The notes beneath the pieces are model-generated. The model did no database searches and had not been told where the DNA came from. It saw only the letters and a list, made by a program, of their open reading frames with translations. Below are positions 7,250 through 8,999 of a DNA stretch of 8,999 bases, piece by piece. The stretch covers positions 35,051 to 44,049 of the forward strand of contig DHQM01000144.1 in the NCBI GenBank assembly GCA_002408105.1. Direction: 5' to 3'. The DNA is from Gammaproteobacteria bacterium UBA5338. GTDB lineage: Bacteria; Pseudomonadota; Gammaproteobacteria; Pseudomonadales; UBA5862. Each line of letters begins with the position of its first letter. Positions within the stretch are counted from its first letter, which is position 1. Made by a program: the position numbers and the translations under genes.

Positions 7250-8047
7250 ATGATCGCCTACCCGCGCATCGACCCAGTCGCGATCAAGCTGGGACCGCTG
7301 AAAATCCATTGGTACGGACTCATGTACCTCGGCGGATTCCTGATCGGCTGGTGGCTGGGCCGCCGCCGAGCGCGCCGCACCGACGCACCACTGCAGCCCG
7401 ATCAGGTTGGAGACCTGCTGTTTTACGTGGCCGCCGGCGTGATCCTCGGCGGGCGCGCGGGTTATGTGCTGCTGTACAACTTCCCGCGTTTTCTAGAAGA
7501 TCCGCTGTGGCTGTTCGCCGTCTGGGAAGGAGGCATGGCATTTCATGGCGGCTTGATCGGCGTTGCGGTGGCACTGCTGGCGTACGCCCGCAAGTTGGGA
7601 TGCCGCTGGTTCGACCTCACCGACTTCGTGGCGCCCCTGGTGCCTCCAGGGCTTGGCCTCGGCCGCATCGGCAATTTCATCGGCGGGGAGCTCTGGGGAC
7701 GCGAAACCTCGGCCCCCTGGGGGATGGTGTTCCCCACGGACCCCGAGCAACTGGTGCGCCACCCCTCTCAGCTCTACCAAGCGGCGCTTGAAGGCGTGTT
7801 GCTGTTCGCGGTGCTGTGGTGGTTCTCCGCCAAGCCGCGGCCGCGCATGGCGGTCTCAGGGGCGCTCCTGCTGGGCTACGGGCTTCAGCGCCTGCTGGTG
7901 GAACTGTTTCGCCAGCCCGACGCCCACATTGGGTTTGACCTGTTTGGGTCCATCACCCGTGGGCAGTTGCTTTCCACCCCCATGGTCCTTGCCGGCATCT
8001 TGCTTGTGGTGCTGGCATACCGGAATCACCACCGCACCGCAGCCTAG
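7250..8047 (+). CDS. lgt: Prolipoprotein diacylglyceryl transferase
   Basis: Lgt is an inner-membrane enzyme that transfers diacylglycerol from phosphatidylglycerol to the lipobox cysteine of prelipoproteins, the first step of lipoprotein maturation. The protein has 265 residues (E. coli 291), with several hydrophobic helices. Hallmarks are IHWYGLMY (Tyr22), [10 protein letters not shown] (68-76), FHGGLIG (His99), the signature [14 protein letters not shown] (138-151, with Arg139, Asn142 and Glu147), HPSQLY (171-176) and ELFRQPD (Arg221). By offset these match E. coli Tyr26, His103, Arg143, Asn146, Glu151 and Arg239, the residues reported as essential or important. ATG 7250 gives the usual start a few residues before IDPVA; no strong ribosome binding site precedes it. 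It starts 25 nt after the exporter gene and ends 8 nt before thyA, suggesting one transcript. Confidence 0.97.
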   Translation: MIAYPRIDPVAIKLGPLKIHWYGLMYLGGFLIGWWLGRRRARRTDAPLQPDQVGDLLFYVAAGVILGGRAGYVLLYNFPRFLEDPLWLFAVWEGGMAFHGGLIGVAVALLAYARKLGCRWFDLTDFVAPLVPPGLGLGRIGNFIGGELWGRETSAPWGMVFPTDPEQLVRHPSQLYQAALEGVLLFAVLWWFSAKPRPRMAVSGALLLGYGLQRLLVELFRQPDAHIGFDLFGSITRGQLLSTPMVLAGILLVVLAYRNHHRTAA

Positions 8048-8055
8048 GCCCCACC

Positions 8056-8850
8056 ATGCGCCAATACCTGGATTTGCTTGAGGACATCCTCAGGAACGGC
8101 ACCCTAAAAGAAGACCGCACTGGCACTGGCACCCGTTCAGTGTTCGGCCGCCAGCTGCGGTTTGACCTCGGCGCTGGCTTTCCGTTGCTGACAACCAAAA
8201 AGCTGCACCTGCGCTCCATCATTCACGAGTTGCTGTGGTTCTTAAGTGGCGACAGCAACACCGCCTATTTGCACGCCAACAACGTGAGCATCTGGGACGA
8301 ATGGGCCGATTCGAACGGCGACCTTGGGCCAATCTACGGCACGCAGTGGCGTGCCTGGCCCAAGGCCGATGGCTCCACCATCGATCAGTTGAGCCAAGTT
8401 TTGGAGTCTCTTCGCCGCACCCCGGATTCGAGGCGCATGGTCGTGAGCGCATGGAATGTCGGAGCGCTGAGCGAAATGGCGCTGCCTCCCTGCCATTTGC
8501 TGTTTCAGTTCTACGTGGCAGATGGCCGACTATCGTGCCAGCTCTATCAGCGCAGTTGCGATACGTTCCTCGGCGTCCCTTTCAACATTGCCAGCTACGC
8601 GCTGCTCACCCACATGGTGGCCCAGCAAACCGGCCTTGAAGTGGGGGATTTCGTCTGGACCGGTGGCGACGTCCACCTCTACCTCAATCACATCGATCAA
8701 GCCCGTCAGCAGCTGGCACGCGAGCCGCGGGCACTGCCCCGTTTGCGGCTGCACCGGCGCCCGCCAAGCTTGTTCGATTACCGCTTTGAGGATTTCGAAA
8801 TACTCGATTACGAGCCCCACCCGCACATTGCGGCGCCCGTTGCCGTCTGA
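8056..8850 (+). CDS. thyA: Thymidylate synthase (folate-dependent, ThyA)
   Basis: ThyA methylates dUMP to dTMP using 5,10-methylene-tetrahydrofolate, giving dihydrofolate; it is the de novo source of thymidine nucleotides in the cytoplasm. The protein has 264 residues, exactly the E. coli length, and its residue numbering coincides. Seen are RTGTGT (21-26), [13 protein letters not shown] (51-63), [13 protein letters not shown], the catalytic Cys146 in [19 protein letters not shown] (Arg166, Asp169), FNIASY (Asn177), and GGDVHLY (His207, Tyr209), the dUMP-binding set. The end APVAV resembles the APVAI end of E. coli ThyA. It is 8 nt downstream of lgt, the order conserved in gammaproteobacteria, with only a weak ribosome binding site, so translational coupling is likely. 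Its folate co-substrate is made by the glycine cleavage enzymes encoded upstream. No folA (dihydrofolate reductase) is visible. Confidence 0.98.
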   Translation: MRQYLDLLEDILRNGTLKEDRTGTGTRSVFGRQLRFDLGAGFPLLTTKKLHLRSIIHELLWFLSGDSNTAYLHANNVSIWDEWADSNGDLGPIYGTQWRAWPKADGSTIDQLSQVLESLRRTPDSRRMVVSAWNVGALSEMALPPCHLLFQFYVADGRLSCQLYQRSCDTFLGVPFNIASYALLTHMVAQQTGLEVGDFVWTGGDVHLYLNHIDQARQQLAREPRALPRLRLHRRPPSLFDYRFEDFEILDYEPHPHIAAPVAV

Positions 8851-8890
8851 GCCCGCCACCCCTCGCGCCAGGCGCTTCCTCGGTGTGCCC

Positions 8891-8960
8891 GGGAGGCTGG
8901 GCCTCAGGAGCCTCTGGGTTGGCAATCGGTATTGGAGCGCTGCCACGACGGTGGCAAGCG
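8891..8960. other. Stem-loops between thyA and tRNA, possible transcript ends
   Basis: This gap between converging thyA and tRNA transcripts holds two inverted repeats. GAGGCT (8893-8898) pairs with AGCCTC (8909-8914), with the competing hairpin GAGGC-TGG-GCCTC. TGCCAC-GACG-GTGGCA (8941-8956) extends by three base pairs (CGC at 8938-8940 with GCG at 8958-8960) past one bulged A. Neither is followed by a T-run, so they are not standard terminators. They may still mark transcript ends, with Rho or exonuclease trimming. No gene is visible in 8851-8965. Confidence 0.3.
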
Positions 8961-8965
8961 GAACA

Positions 8966-8999
8966 TGGTGGGCCCACCAGGACTCGAACCTGGGACCAA
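8966..8999 (-). tRNA. tRNA 3' end (partial), probably tRNA-Lys
   Basis: Read on the minus strand, this is the 3' third of a tRNA: variable-loop bases TTGGTC, T stem CCAGG, T loop TTCGAGT, T stem CCTGG, the acceptor strand TGGGCCC, discriminator A and an encoded CCA (8968-8966). The T arm pairs perfectly (five of five). The 5' acceptor strand should read GGGCCCA outside the window. The variable loop TTGGTC and the ACCA end resemble bacterial tRNA-Lys, but the anticodon is not visible, so the amino acid is a guess. The tRNA converges on thyA. Confidence 0.85.

Noticed and set aside
1..8999. Mobile elements, CRISPR arrays, defence or toxin-antitoxin genes
   Set aside because: No transposase or integrase motif, no regularly spaced repeat and no small paired genes; nearly all bases belong to recognised housekeeping genes or short gaps.

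Overview
The window is a compact, GC-rich stretch of chromosomal housekeeping DNA, most likely from a gammaproteobacterium. Three things support this. ThyA has the 264-residue length and residue numbering of the E. coli enzyme. RppH has the proteobacterial FRPNVGIII...WQFPQGGI layout. The order HAD hydrolase / rppH / TauE-like exporter / lgt / thyA matches a block I recall from Pseudomonas and, in shorter form (rppH-ptsP-lgt-thyA), from E. coli. The split glycine decarboxylase (gcvPA + gcvPB) is not the E. coli arrangement; it points to another gammaproteobacterial branch, which I cannot name from this sequence.

Left part (1-3603, + strand): the glycine cleavage operon gcvT (3' end only) - gcvH - gcvPA - gcvPB, tightly packed (57, 9 and 3 nt gaps). 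The products are the T protein, the lipoyl carrier H protein and the two-subunit PLP-dependent P protein. Together with lipoamide dehydrogenase, encoded elsewhere, they split glycine into CO2, ammonia and a methylene group on tetrahydrofolate. The gcvT frame has a TAA at bases 1-3, which is odd because the homology seems to start before it.

Middle (3604-6361): an ExoD-family membrane protein and a HAD-IB phosphatase form a minus-strand pair (the HAD gene is upstream). This pair is divergent from rppH, the mRNA 5'-end pyrophosphohydrolase. rppH converges on a minus-strand NRDE/TANGO2-family gene, and their stop codons share the palindrome CTAG. ptsP, which follows rppH in the related clusters, is not there.

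Right part (6362-8999): a good sigma-70-type promoter with a 15-bp hyphenated palindrome at the expected transcription start precedes a + strand set of TauE/SafE-family transporter - lgt (lipoprotein diacylglyceryl transferase) - thyA (thymidylate synthase). ThyA consumes methylene-tetrahydrofolate, the product of the glycine cleavage system at the other end of the window. At the right edge the 3' end of a tRNA gene lies on the minus strand; it is probably tRNA-Lys, but the anticodon is outside the window.

I see no insertion sequences, phage genes, CRISPR arrays, toxin-antitoxin pairs or defence genes. No exciting new system is evident. The points worth a second look are small: the in-frame stop in gcvT, the missing ptsP, the basic N-terminal extension of RppH, the shared CTAG stop, and the palindrome over the exporter promoter and ribosome binding site.
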